NCBI GenBank assembly: GCA_903813345.2
Contig: CAIIXF020000007.1
Coordinates: 35,494,538 to 35,558,537, forward strand
Direction of reading: 5' to 3'
From: Owenia fusiformis
Taxonomy: Eukaryota > Annelida > Polychaeta > Sabellida > Oweniidae
DNA: 64,000 bases
The position numbers and the translations under genes are program-made. The notes beneath the pieces were generated by a model. The model saw only the letters and a list, made by a program, of their open reading frames with translations, was not told the DNA's origin and did no database searches. Positions within the stretch are counted from its first letter, which is position 1; each line of letters begins with the position of its first letter. Below, piece by piece: positions 12,601-23,121 of the stretch.

Positions 12601-13200
12601 ACGAGGAGGAGATTGTTGAAAATATTTCACAGTATTATCTATCAATATATGTTCTTTTGTCTCAACAAAAAATAATCAGTGATACTCTGACTTCAAAAAT
12701 CAGATTTTTCAAACCTGTATTGGGACATTTTTTGAATTTGGGTGTTTTCATTTAAATGATATCAAATACTCGTATGAAAGTTTATAGATATAATTTGAGA
12801 AATATTCAATCACTGACATACCATAAAATATTTTGATATAGCTACTATATTAAAACTGATCCGTATCAGACTTAATATCTAGTGACTATATTTGAAAGAG
12901 TCTAGAGAAAAACTGCGAATTTTACAGTGCTGGTTCTAACATATGCTTTATTACGCTACATATCCTTGTGAAAAGAATAAAGAACAACATACCTGCTCTC
13001 TGCGTATGCGCCACCTTTGACATTCCATCATCATAACAAGAAATGTATAATGGTAACTTCTCAGAACAAAAAGGATTCATACATAATCTTGTATATCTAT
13101 AAACTTTTCAAAAATGGAAGCTCCCGATCAATCTAATCACTTTACCTAAACAATATATGTTAAATCGATATACTAGATAATAGGATTTGTGTCATATGTC
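9650..13200. other. Gene-free AT-rich stretch
   Basis: No coding sequence, RNA gene or array could be supported. Short open frames (9974, 10515, 12117) lack codon or domain signal. A near-palindrome GAATTCATCGTTA/TAACGATGAATTC lies at about 11143-11173. Confidence 0.55.
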
Positions 13201-13204
13201 ATTT

Positions 13205-14060
13205 TAGCTCACATGGTGAGCTAGAGCTATCATTCACTTTTCCGTCTGTCTGTCCGTCAACAATAGTGGCACGTTTTAAAACCTCTGTCGATAGGATTCC
13301 TGTTTCAAGTTATTTTTGTTCAAAAGTAAATACCAGCAAAACCCTCCAATGACTCCCGGTTCAAAAGATCGCTTATTTGAAAATGGCCTATTTTCAAACA
13401 GGCTGCCATTTTTGTCTCGTAAAATTCACTGTTGGACCATTTTGTAGAAAACCTCTGTCAACAGGATTCCCGTTTAAACCTCACCTATTTTCAAAATGAC
13501 CGCCATTTTTGCAAAATTCACTTTCACTTTTCAGCATTTAGTAGAAAGCCTGTGACGATAGCATTCCCGTTTTAAGTTATTTTTGTTACATCAATACCAA
13601 AAACCCTCCAATGACTCAGGTTCAAAGTCGCTACCATTTTTGTCTCGCAAAATTCCCTTTTTGGTAGGATTCCCGTTTTGATTAAGTTATTTTTGTTCAA
13701 CATCAATACCGATCCCCCCATGCCTCCTGGGTCAAAAGCTCGCCAATATCAATACCGACCCCCCCCCCCCCCCATGACTCGGGTTCAAGAGCTCGCCTAT
13801 TTTCAAAATGGTCGCCACCATTTTTGTCTCGCAAAATTCCCATTTTGGTAGGATTTCCGTCTAAATTATTTTTGTCCAACTTTGTTCAATATCAATACCG
13901 ATCCCCCATGACTTCCGGGTCAAAAGCTCGCAATTCACAATTCACTTTTGGACCATTTAGTAGAAAATCTCTGTTGATTGAATTCTAGTTTTAGGTTACT
14001 TTTGTAAATTAACAATATAAGAAAGCCCCCTATGACTCCTGGTTCAAAAGCTTTCTTGAT
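13205..14060. repeat. Degenerate dispersed repeat with internal sub-repeats
   Basis: Opens with AGCTCACATGGTGAGCTAGA and a CCGTCTGTCTGTCCGTC run, a head seen in high-copy non-coding repeats of marine invertebrates. Behind it, several diverged sub-repeats recur at 70-200 base spacing: CAAAATTCAC, CCTCCAATGACTC, AGGATTCCCGTTT, GTCGCCACCATTTTTGTC. A 15-base C run lies at 13759-13773. No coding capacity. It is either one long element with internal duplications or several nested copies. Confidence 0.6.
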
Positions 14061-15035
14061 TGCGACTGTATTTGAATTTGTGACTATTGAACTGTGGTAT
14101 TATGACATGACAGTGCTAAATGTCATTATTTGTACTTGGTTAACATCATGCTGAATAAATTTAACAATTTCCGAAACATTTTGATCATTTAAAAGAAAGA
14201 AATATTAATAAAGTAACACTTTGGATCTTTTAATAATTAGAAAAATTGGTACCTGCCCCGCCCATCCCTATCCCCATGTTCCTATAGCAACCATATTAAG
14301 ACTTAATATTAATATTTGATGCTGAAACTTCAGAATATAATAGATAAAACTTTAATTGTTATATACACAAAATTTCAGCTGAATTGAAGAATATTAAAGA
14401 AGTTAGAGCATATAGTGCATTACTTCTGGGACAACCCTCGTAGAAGCCATATTCCGCGTGGCAATAACAATGATTAAGACTGGGATATGAGCTGATATTC
14501 TGCAAATGTATGCATAAAGGTATGTTTCATATGATTATTAAGAAAAATGTGAGGATGCCCTTTATTTAACGGCTGTTCAGCATATCACGGTTGATATTGG
14601 GTTATTTATTACAAACAATTCAAATCTACAAAATATAGGGTGTCCCAAAAAATGAGACTCTTTTTTGCCAAATATTTTCTCGACAACTGATAGTCCAAAT
14701 ACACTGAAAATTTGTAGCCTAAGAGTATCATTAGCAAAATTTAAAAATACTAAAAAGATCAAGTAAATATTCTGGGAGTACTAGGAAATTCAAAGGAGCA
14801 TGTCAAAAATTCCCAAACCGAAGCTCAGCAATGAGACCTCCATAGTGTGTGTACCAATCAAGTGATAATAGTACCTGTCAATCAGTCAAATTAGCTTGTC
14901 TGTATGTCATGTCTAATCAATTCGTTTCATTCCTCCTAAATATCTAAAATCCATTCATTCTCAAAATTCATTGGAGGTGATATTGTTAAAATAAATAAAG
15001 AAAAGTATTTCTGCTTGGAAATGGGTGAATAAGTG
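14061..15035. other. Gene-free stretch before the SDR tail array
   Basis: No gene recognised. At 14638 the string GGGTGTCCCAAAAAATGAG resembles a mariner-type terminal end, but no partner end was found. Confidence 0.45.
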
Positions 15036-17525
15036 ACTTACATTGACTTGCCAAACAAACAATAAAAATCATAGAAATAAATAAAACACTTAACATACTT
15101 TAAATATTAAATTGATTATGTAGCTGGCTTCCGATGATGCCTCAATGATGAACGGGGTCTGTATTGTGCAAGATGATGGTCATTCATTGCCGGGACTGGA
15201 CAAACAAACAATGAAGATGTAAGAAAGAAATAAAACATTAAACATACTTTAAATATTAAATTGATTATGTAACTGGCTTCCGACGATGCCTCAATGATGA
15301 ACAGGGTCTGTATTGTGCAAGATGATGGTCATTCATTGCCGGGACTGGACAAACAAACAATGAAGATCTAAAAGAGAAGTAAAACATTAAATATACTTTA
15401 AATATTAAATTGATTATGTAACTGGCTTCCGACGATGGCTCGATGATGAACGGGTTCTGTATTGTGCAAGATGGTGGTCATTCATTGATGGGACTGGACA
15501 AACAAACAATGAAGATCTAAAAGAGAAGTAAAACATTAAATATACTTTAAATATTAAATTGATTATGTAACTGGCTTCCGACGATGGCTCGATGATGGAC
15601 GGGGCCTGTATTCTGCAAGACGGTGGTCATTCATTGATGGGACTGGACAAACAAACAATGAAGATATAAGAAAGAAATAAAACATTAAACATACTTTAAA
15701 TATTAAATCGATTATGTATTCCGACGATGCCTCGATGATGAACGGGGTCTGTATTGTGCAAGATGGTGGTCAATCATTGATGGGACTGGACAAACAAACA
15801 ATGAAGATGTAAGAAAGAAATAAAACATTAAACATACTTTAAATATTAAATTGATTATGTAACTGGCTTCCGACGATGCCTCAATGATGAACAGGGTCTG
15901 TATTGTGCAAGATGATGGTCATTCATTGCCGGGACTGGACAAACAAACAATGAAGATCTAAAAGAGAAGTAAAACATTAAATATACTTTAAATATTAAAT
16001 TGATTATGTAACTGGCTTCCGACGATGGCTCGATGATGAACGGGTTCTGTATTGTGCAAGATGGTGGTCATTCATTGATGGGACTCGACAAACAAACAAT
16101 GAAGATCTAAAAGAGAAGTAAAACATTAAATATACTTTAAATATTAAATTGATTATGTAACTGGCTTCCGACGATGGCTCGATGATGAACGGGTTCTGTA
16201 TTGTGCAAGATGGTGGTCAATCATTGATGGGACTCGACAAACAAACAATGAAGATATAAGAAAGAAATAAAACATTAAACCTACTTTAAATATTAAATCG
16301 ATTATGTATTCTGACGATGCCTCAATGATGAACGGGGTCTGTATTGTGCAAGATGGTGGTCAATCATTGATGGGACTGGACAAACAAACAATGAAGATCT
16401 AAAAGAGAAATAAAACACAACATACTGTAAATATTAGATTGATCGCGTATGAACGGGGTCTGTATTGTGCAAGATGATGGTCATTCATTGATGGGACTCG
16501 ACAAACAAACAATGAAGATATAAGAAATAAATAAAACATTAAACATACTTTAAATATTAAATTGATTATGTAACTGGCTTCCGACGATGGCTCGATGATG
16601 AACGGGTTCTGTATTGTGCAAGATGGTGGTCATTCATTGATGGGATTTGACAAACAAACAATGAAGATATAAGGAAGAAATAAAACATTAAAACATACTT
16701 TAAATATTAAATTGATCGTGTATCTGGCTTCCAACGATGGCTCAATAATGAACGGGGTCTGTATTGTGCAAGATGATGGTCATTCATTGACTTGGACTTG
16801 GCAAACAAACAATGAAGATCTAAGAGAGAAGTAAAACATTAAACATACTTTAAATATTAAATCGATTATGTAACTGGCTTCCGACGATGCCTCAATGATG
16901 AACAGGGTCTGTATTGTGCAAGATGGTGGTCATTCATTGATGGTACTCGACAAACAAACAATGAAGATCTAAGAGAGAAGTAAAGCGCAACATACTGTAA
17001 ATATTAGATTGATCACGTATGGACGGGGCCTGTATTGTGCAAGATGGTGGTCATTCATTGATGGACTGGACAAACAAACAATGAAGATCTAAGAGAGAAA
17101 TAAAACATTAAACGTATTTTGAATATTAAATTGATCGCTTATCTGGCTTCCGATGAAGCCTCAATGATGAACAGAGCCTGTATTGTGCAAGGTGGTGGCC
17201 ATTCATTTATGGGACTTGACAAACAAACAATGAAGATAAAAGAGAGATATAAAACACTTAACTAAACACTCCTTCTTTAAATATTTAACTGATTGTGTAT
17301 CTGGATTGCGATGAAGCCTCATTGTCAACGATGTACGTGGCCTGTATTGTAACAGACGGCGATGGTCATTTATTGATTGGACTTTACAAATAAACTATGA
17401 CGATCTCGCTAAGAAATAAAATACTAAACAAATCGTAAATATAAATAGACTTCTTTTCTTTCCGATGACGCTTCGATGATGAACGGGACCTGTATTGTTC
17501 AAAATGCTCAAAATGATGAAATCTG
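15036..17525 (+). repeat. Tandem array of about 18 copies of the SDR gene's 3' end (149-bp unit)
   Basis: Each unit starts in the coding text that matches AAATTGATCGTATATTTGGC of the intact SDR gene, runs through its last 30 or so codons (ending DKQTMK plus stop) and about 50 bases beyond, including an AATAAAAC string. Successive CTGGCTTCC marks at 15124, 15273, 15422 and 15571 give a 149-bp period; shorter units of about 120-145 bp also occur. Units 15273-15862 and 15863-16452 repeat as a 590-bp block of four, a higher-order repeat. The first (about 15036) and last (17330-17525) copies are the most diverged, as expected at array edges. No copy has the rest of the SDR protein. Most keep the reading frame to the stop. 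Confidence 0.93.
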
Positions 17526-17566
17526 CATGATTTTGAAAAAAATGTGGCCAGGGGGAGCGACTAATG

Positions 17567-18495
17567 GGTATTGGACGATTGGGACTCTAACCATAGGGAT
17601 TCGGACGATTGTGATTCAGACCGTTGATATTCGGATTGGGATTTGGACCACTACACTGGTGATCCGCTCGATTACGCTGGTTACCGAAAAGGTTCGTTTT
17701 GGTAACAAAATATCGGAACGTCGAAGGTACGATTTTTCTTTTATCCTTATTTCACGCGTTGTAGGCAGAATCCACGCAACATTTTTCTCACAAACGTGTA
17801 TCAGTAGCCTATGTTTTAGAAACATGTACATGTTTGCGACAAAGTAGCTCAGAAGACAACAGAATCCTCGATATAATTCGTCACTTAAGTTACATAAACG
17901 GTATGGTTAAAAGTGCAGATCTTAACTGTTTTTCGAAATACCGTTTATGTAACTTAACTCATTCGCTACGAATGACGTGATATGACGTCATAAAGCACAT
18001 ACGTTGACTACGAAGTACGTGATATCACGTCCAAGCACAAACCTAATGTATTTTTTGGAATCTTGTAACCATGACAACCTATAAATGGGACTTAAAAACC
18101 TATTGATTCTGAAAGAGTATATATCATATGTTTTAAAATGATATATAACACTACATATGTATGCCCATGTATATAATTTATATGTTATCTAAGAGGTAAG
18201 AGGTACCATATATGGCAATTTTCAAAAATTCTGCAGTATTTTAAGTGAGGAGTTAAATCGACGATTCTGTTGTCTTCTAAACCTTTTGTTTGTAAAAATG
18301 TACATTTTCTTAAACATAATTAAATATGCTACTGATACGTTTGTGATAAAAATGTCGTTGGAATTCTGCCTTTAACGTGTGAAATAAGGAAAAAGAAAAA
18401 TCGTACCTTCGATGTTCCGACATTTTGTTACCGAAACGAACCGTTTCGGTAACCAGCGTAATCGAGTGGATCACCAGTGTAGTGGTCCAAAGGTC
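17567..18495. mobile_element. Foldback element with arms of about 245 bp
   Basis: Positions 17642-17886 and the complement of 18249-18493 are clear inverted copies: both contain GGACCACTACACTGGTGATC, CTCGATTACGCTGGTTACCG and GAAGGTACGATTTTTCTTTT in the same order. The open frames on both strands here are mirror images of that repeat, not genes. The 360-bp centre holds a second inverted repeat, 17885-17904 against 17938-17957 (20 bases, perfect), and two palindromes (17981-17992 and 18017-18030). A TTAA followed by CTCATTCGC at 17954 is compatible with a TTAA-target (piggyBac-type) terminus; that is a guess. A degenerate short repeat of the type ATTCGGACGATTG lies at 17567-17645. Confidence 0.75.
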
Positions 18496-18739
18496 AAGTG
18501 GCTTGAAAAAAATTTCGAAATGCGACATTTTTATGTGTCTCCTCAAGTGTTACAAAAAGTACTTTAAACATTTTTTATTGAAAGAATGTCAGTTTTGTAT
18601 TTATTTTTTAGGTAAATTATGACTTTTTGACTTTTATTGCTATACATTTATATGTTCACTCAAATCTAAATTAAGTACCCAGTGATGTGATTTTAGGCTT
18701 GACTCGCACTCGTTTTCATCCTGACACGTTATTTACAAA

Positions 18740-19540
18740 ATGAAGTTTTCTGGCAAAGGAATCATTGTCACAGGATCGAACAGTGGGATTGGTAAAGCAA
18801 CTGCGCTGTTGTTTGCCAAGCAAGGAGCTAGTGTTCTAATACATGGAAGAAATCTAGACAGACTCGAACAAACAGTAGCTGAATGCAAACAAATTGGTGC
18901 CGAAAATGCCAAGTTCCCAATGGTCCAAGGAGACTTTCGGGAAAAGGAAATTATTCCGAAACTCGTTCAAACAGCTGTGGATGAATTCGGCAGAATTGAT
19001 GTTCTAGTGAACAATGCTGGGGAAAACCCAAGTTCCTCTCTCTTGACAGGAACTGAAGAGGACTTCGACAGGCTCATTAATATGGCGCTTAAGCCTCAGA
19101 TATTTCTATCTCAGCGTTGTTTTCCAGAGTTGAAGAAAACCTGTGGAAACATTGTTAGTGTATCCAGCTTTGCGGCCGCTCGCCCGACAAACCTCGATTG
19201 GTCGTTCGTAACTGTAGCACATGCTGGGCTGAATCAATTTACACAGTGTGCTGCCATAGAATTCGGCTCTGATGGTGTTCGAGTGAATGCTGTATGTCCA
19301 GGATTTGTGAAAACACTTGCGCCTGTTAAACAAGGAGATTTAAGTGTTGAAGAATTGGATGGATTTTATGAAAACGTGTCACAGTATGTCCCAATCAAAA
19401 GACTGGGAACTGCAGAAGAGACGGCTAAATTGATCGTATATTTGGCTTCCGATGATGCCTCAATGATGAACGGGGCCTGTATTGTGCAAGATGGTGGTCA
19501 TTCATTGATGGGACTGGACAAACAAACAATGAAGATCTAA
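18740..19540 (+). CDS. Classical short-chain dehydrogenase/reductase, single exon, active-site motif altered
   Basis: 266 codons from ATG at 18740, in the 250-270 range of classical SDRs. The Rossmann cofactor site is intact: TGSNSGIG at residues 11-18 and NNAG at 91-94. The catalytic serine region IVSVSS is at 138-143 and the NAVCPGFVKT segment after the active site at 183-192. The usual YxxxK is missing: the aligned stretch reads SFVTVAHAGLNQFT (155-168), so the Lys position is His161 and the Tyr position is Val157 (or Phe156). SDRs of this kind reduce or oxidise alcohol/carbonyl substrates with NAD(P)H; with both key residues replaced, catalysis is doubtful and a binding role or divergent chemistry is possible. 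No signal peptide or membrane segment. No intron is seen. The last third of the gene is one member of the tail array lying both upstream and downstream. Confidence 0.93.
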   Translation: MKFSGKGIIVTGSNSGIGKATALLFAKQGASVLIHGRNLDRLEQTVAECKQIGAENAKFPMVQGDFREKEIIPKLVQTAVDEFGRIDVLVNNAGENPSSSLLTGTEEDFDRLINMALKPQIFLSQRCFPELKKTCGNIVSVSSFAAARPTNLDWSFVTVAHAGLNQFTQCAAIEFGSDGVRVNAVCPGFVKTLAPVKQGDLSVEELDGFYENVSQYVPIKRLGTAEETAKLIVYLASDDASMMNGACIVQDGGHSLMGLDKQTMKI

Positions 19541-19866
19541 GAGAGAAGTAAAACACAACATACTGTAAATATTAGAATGATCGCGTATGGACGGGGCCTG
19601 TATTGTGCAAGATGGTGGTCATTCATTGATGGGACTGGACAAACAAACAATGAAGATCTAAGAGAGAAGTAAAACACAACATACTGTAAATATTAGATTG
19701 ATCACGTATGGACGGGGCCTGTATTGTGCAAGATGGCGGTCATTCATTGATGGGACTCGACAAACAAACAATGAAGATGTAAGAGAGAAATAAATCATTA
19801 AACCTGAGACTAACATAAAAATTAAACATACTTTAAATATTTAGTTGATCGTGTATTTGGCTTTCC
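19541..19866 (+). repeat. Two further SDR tail copies downstream of the gene
   Basis: After the SDR stop, the text GGACGGGGCCTGTATTGTGC to the DKQTMK codons recurs at about 19588-19660 and 19711-19781, in the short unit form (about 120 bp) that lacks the LASDDAS codons. A final non-coding fragment matching AAACATACTTTAAATATT with the GATCGTGTATTTGGCTT start lies at 19825-19864. The stop codon and 3' flank of the intact gene are thus embedded in the array. Confidence 0.9.
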
Positions 19867-20504
19867 TTATCTCCTAACTGGTACAACGGAGATTTCGTGT
19901 CAACACTTTAGTCTACTAAATAAATGTTCAAAACTCATATATGTGAGCGTTATAACATGCAGGGGCATTTCATACAGCCTATAAACACCGCCCTTTCATC
20001 AAATGTGTTTTCTGGTTTCTTTAATTTCGCCAATTTCTTAAGAAATTGATGGATAATTTCAAGATTATATGATCAGACACATAAACATGGCATATACCAC
20101 ATACGTTTCTCATATTTTGTTGTTGTTTTTAGTTGTTGTTTTTAGTTGTTGTTTTTTGTTGAACCATATATTACGTACAAGGATAACTGTATTTTATTTA
20201 CAAGAAGGCTGCATCTTGTATTAGACCAAAACATAGCATCAAGTTTCACAAGAGCTACTTAGAACACTTCTTATCAGATGTGTTGACAGCTCTTCTGATA
20301 AAGTACCATTTGCATTCGTTTGACTTCACTTCTTAAAAGAGAGCTTAACTAGACTCTGCAAGCAGGGTACTGATAAAGAAAGTGACTGGTAATTTCTGGA
20401 TTTGACGTAAAGTGAATATACACTGTATTGTCTATAGACATCCTGTAACAAAAATTACATTCCCAGTATTACTCGGAGTCTCGGTTTGGAGATCAGTCTC
20501 CTTG

Positions 20505-21050
20505 GTTAATAAATTTTTATGCAAAATATAAAAATATCACCCAAATTAAATTATGAATATTAAAAAGAGGACATTTGAATCTACGAGATGTAAAAATATC
20601 AAAATTGTCTGAAGCAGGCGTAATGTGCAGTAGACCGATTCTATAAAAGACAAGTTTCAATTTGGAGAAAAAGTTCATCAGTGTACTGTGCTAATATTTT
20701 TTTATGAAAAATATAGAAATATCGCCAAAATTAAATTATGAATATTAAAAAGAGGACATTTAAAAGTCAAAATTGTCTGAAGCAGGCGTAACATTCAGTA
20801 GACCGATTCGATAAAAGACGAGTCTCGATTTGGAGAAAAAGTTCATCAGTGTACCAGTGTACTGTGCTAGTATTTTTTTATGAAAAATGTAGAAATATCA
20901 CCTAAATTAAATTATGAATATTCAAAAGAGGACATTTAAATCTACAATATGTAATAATACCAAAAGTGTCCAAAACAGGAGTAACGTGCAGGAGACTGAT
21001 GAACTTCGTTCTCCAAACAGAGACAAGTCTTTTGAAATTAACAAACATAT
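20505..21050. repeat. Three tandem copies of a 177-183 bp non-coding unit
   Basis: The landmark TTTTTATG(C/A)AAAATAT followed by AAATATC and AAATTAAATTATGAATATT begins at about 20510, 20694 and 20871, each followed by GAGGACATTT and, in the first two, GTCTGAAGCAGGCGTAA and AGTAGACCGATTC. The third copy is truncated where the foldback at 21053 begins. No coding capacity. Confidence 0.8.
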
Positions 21051-21052
21051 AC

Positions 21053-21976
21053 AGGGGGTATCAAAAAACGCAACAAGCAGTTATCTTGTAAAATCACAAA
21101 ACAAGAGATGACTACATCCAATGTACCATAAAGCCATATCCCTCTTCTTCGCAATGATATGTCATTCAATCACATGTGGTCATGGTTGGATGAGAAATCC
21201 TTCCATTTGCACAGTGGGTCAAAGTCGGCTCTGGACCAAGTTTCAGATATTGCAAAAGGCAGTGCAAGGGCTAAGTGCTGATGGGAGTCCTCCCGACCTG
21301 ACTTTTTCTTTTGGAGCTATCTCAGGAGCAGAGTGTTAACCGTTTCTCTACCAGATATTGCAAATGGAGAAATAATTGCCTTAATGGGCTGCTGTTTTCC
21401 GCCTTAACCCACAGATGACTCCGGGCTAAACCATACATGACATGGAGAGATGGAGCTGGAGAGATGAGCGCATCTTTGTGTGCTAAGAAGTGGTGGCCAT
21501 TTGGAGGGGTATAGGATGTATTCTTGCAAGAGTATGAGTATGAACACATTATTGTCTATGCCACACCTGTCACACCTCTTTCCAATAGCCCTTATGCCCT
21601 GACTTTTGCAATGTTTAAAATATGGGTCCGAGCTGAATTTTTCCCCACTTTGCGAAATTAATAATTATTCAACCATCCATGACTCCGTGTGAATGAATGA
21701 CATTCCATTGAAAAGAAGAGTAATTTGGCTTTTTTGGTACAGGTTGCAGTTATCATTGGTTTTATGTTGACTTCCAATATTGCATCGGGCCCCGTACACT
21801 GACTTCCGCGATGCTTATAACTTGGTTTATAACCATGACCCAATATCAACGAATGATTTACCATTGGAAAGAGGAGACACCTGGTTGTATGGTACATAGA
21901 ATGAAATTAATGCTGTAACCACTGGTTTTGTGCTTTTCCGAGATAACAATTTGTTGTGTTTTTTGATACGCACTAC
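21053..21976. mobile_element. Foldback/mariner-type non-autonomous element
   Basis: The left end GGTATCAAAAAACGCAACAA (21057) matches the complement of the right end (about 21969 back to 21950: CGTATCAAAAAACACAACAA). The similarity goes on inward for more than 100 bases: GTACCATA, CTCTTC, ATGTCATTCA-type and GGTCATGGTT text occurs at 21123-21190 and inverted at 21835-21895, with another inverted partial copy at 21665-21745. Mirror open frames on both strands come from this structure. No transposase. Confidence 0.65.
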
Positions 21977-22218
21977 TAAATTATTGTATACTCACGCCCG
22001 GTGATCGTACAAAATGAATGGAGGGGATTAGGTGATTTCTGCAAAACTCAAAATATTTGGAAGATTTATTTTTTCAAGAGAAAATTTACAACTGAATTGC
22101 CAAATGAATAGGCGCAGTGCATGGCAAAATATATTAGGCCATCTAGTATTTTTTTGAACTGATACCCTTCTAAAATATGAGATCTATTAAAAAAGGCGCG
22201 TCATCACCAATGTGCAAA

Positions 22219-22776
22219 AGTCAATGTTTTTGCTATAAATCGGGCAACAATGGTCTACACGACCTGTAATAAATAGGTATAAGGGGCGTTATTATCACAA
22301 TACTAATGACATTGCTCACTTTTTAAAGTTAGTTTCCATGCGTTATACAAAAAAATAATCGAAATAAATTAATATTGGATGGAGGGGGATAGGATGGAGG
22401 GGGGGGGGGGGGTAATGTGTATATAAGACATGATAAGACATGCTACTTGAATTTATTCTTATGACTCCAAATTTTCCGATTTTTCATTCTCCAGAGATAT
22501 AATATCCAGTTTCTTTCTGGGGTACTGAGTTTAGTTTTTTTCAAATACACGAGTTCTTGTGAATTTGTTCTATCGTAAAGACATATAAATCCCCCCTCCA
22601 TCCTATCCCCCTCCGTCCAATATTAATTCATTTCAATTATTTTTTGCATAACGCATGGAAACTAGCTTTAAAATGTGAGCAATGTCATTAGTATTGTGAT
22701 AATAACGTCCCTTATACCTATTTATTACAGGTCGTGTAGACCATTGTAGCCCGATTTATAGCAAGAACATTGACTT
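22219..22776. mobile_element. Foldback element, arms of about 190 bp
   Basis: 22219-22412 and the complement of 22588-22776 are near-identical inverted copies, sharing GTCAATGTT(C)TTGCTATAAATC-type ends, GGTCTACACGACCTGTAATA, CATGCGTTAT and GGATGGAGGGGGATAGGATG. The spacer is about 175 bases. A 14-base G run closes the left arm (22399-22412). No open frame of note. Confidence 0.8.
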
Positions 22777-22839
22777 TCCTCTTGAATTTATCCTCAAAAC
22801 ATCATTTTGTAAGAAATCTTAGGATTTTACACAAAAATA

Positions 22840-22866
22840 TTTATTGCAATTAATTTTATTTATTTA
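22840..22866 (-). terminator. Candidate poly(A) signals of the C2orf69 homologue
   Basis: On the minus strand AATAAA occurs at complement(22840-22845) and again at complement(22855-22860), about 260-280 bases after the stop codon at 23122. Position and strand fit; AT-richness makes chance occurrence possible. Confidence 0.4.
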
Positions 22867-23121
22867 TAAACTTTGATAAAATATAAAGTACCGTATATAC
22901 TTATAAGTAGAAGAAAAAATGTTTATGGTGTAATACCATAATTCTGTATTGGTAATAATTTTACTATTATGTTTATCTATAGACAAAGTATTTATAATGA
23001 TGTGTTTTATGAATATTCATACATTCAACTCTATTTTCAAAGAACATTATATAATGAATATGCAGTATGACATATGTATGATGTTTATTTGACTAGTGAA
23101 AGTTGCATTTCATTTAAAATA

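Noticed and set aside
14638-14660. A mariner-like end GGGTGTCCCAAAAAA
   Set aside because: No inverted partner within several kilobases and no TA pair could be found, so no element is called.
15036-17525. Regularly spaced repeats considered as a CRISPR-like array
   Set aside because: There are no unique spacers: the whole unit is repeated and matches the SDR coding end. The context is eukaryotic.
17476-17847. A 123-codon frame beginning MMNGTCIVQ
   Set aside because: It is a truncated SDR tail copy running by chance into the foldback arm; the second half is mirrored by a minus-strand frame.
18310-18622. Short frames on both strands near 18.3-18.6 kb
   Set aside because: They are the other arm of the same foldback and mirror the frames at 17616-17847.
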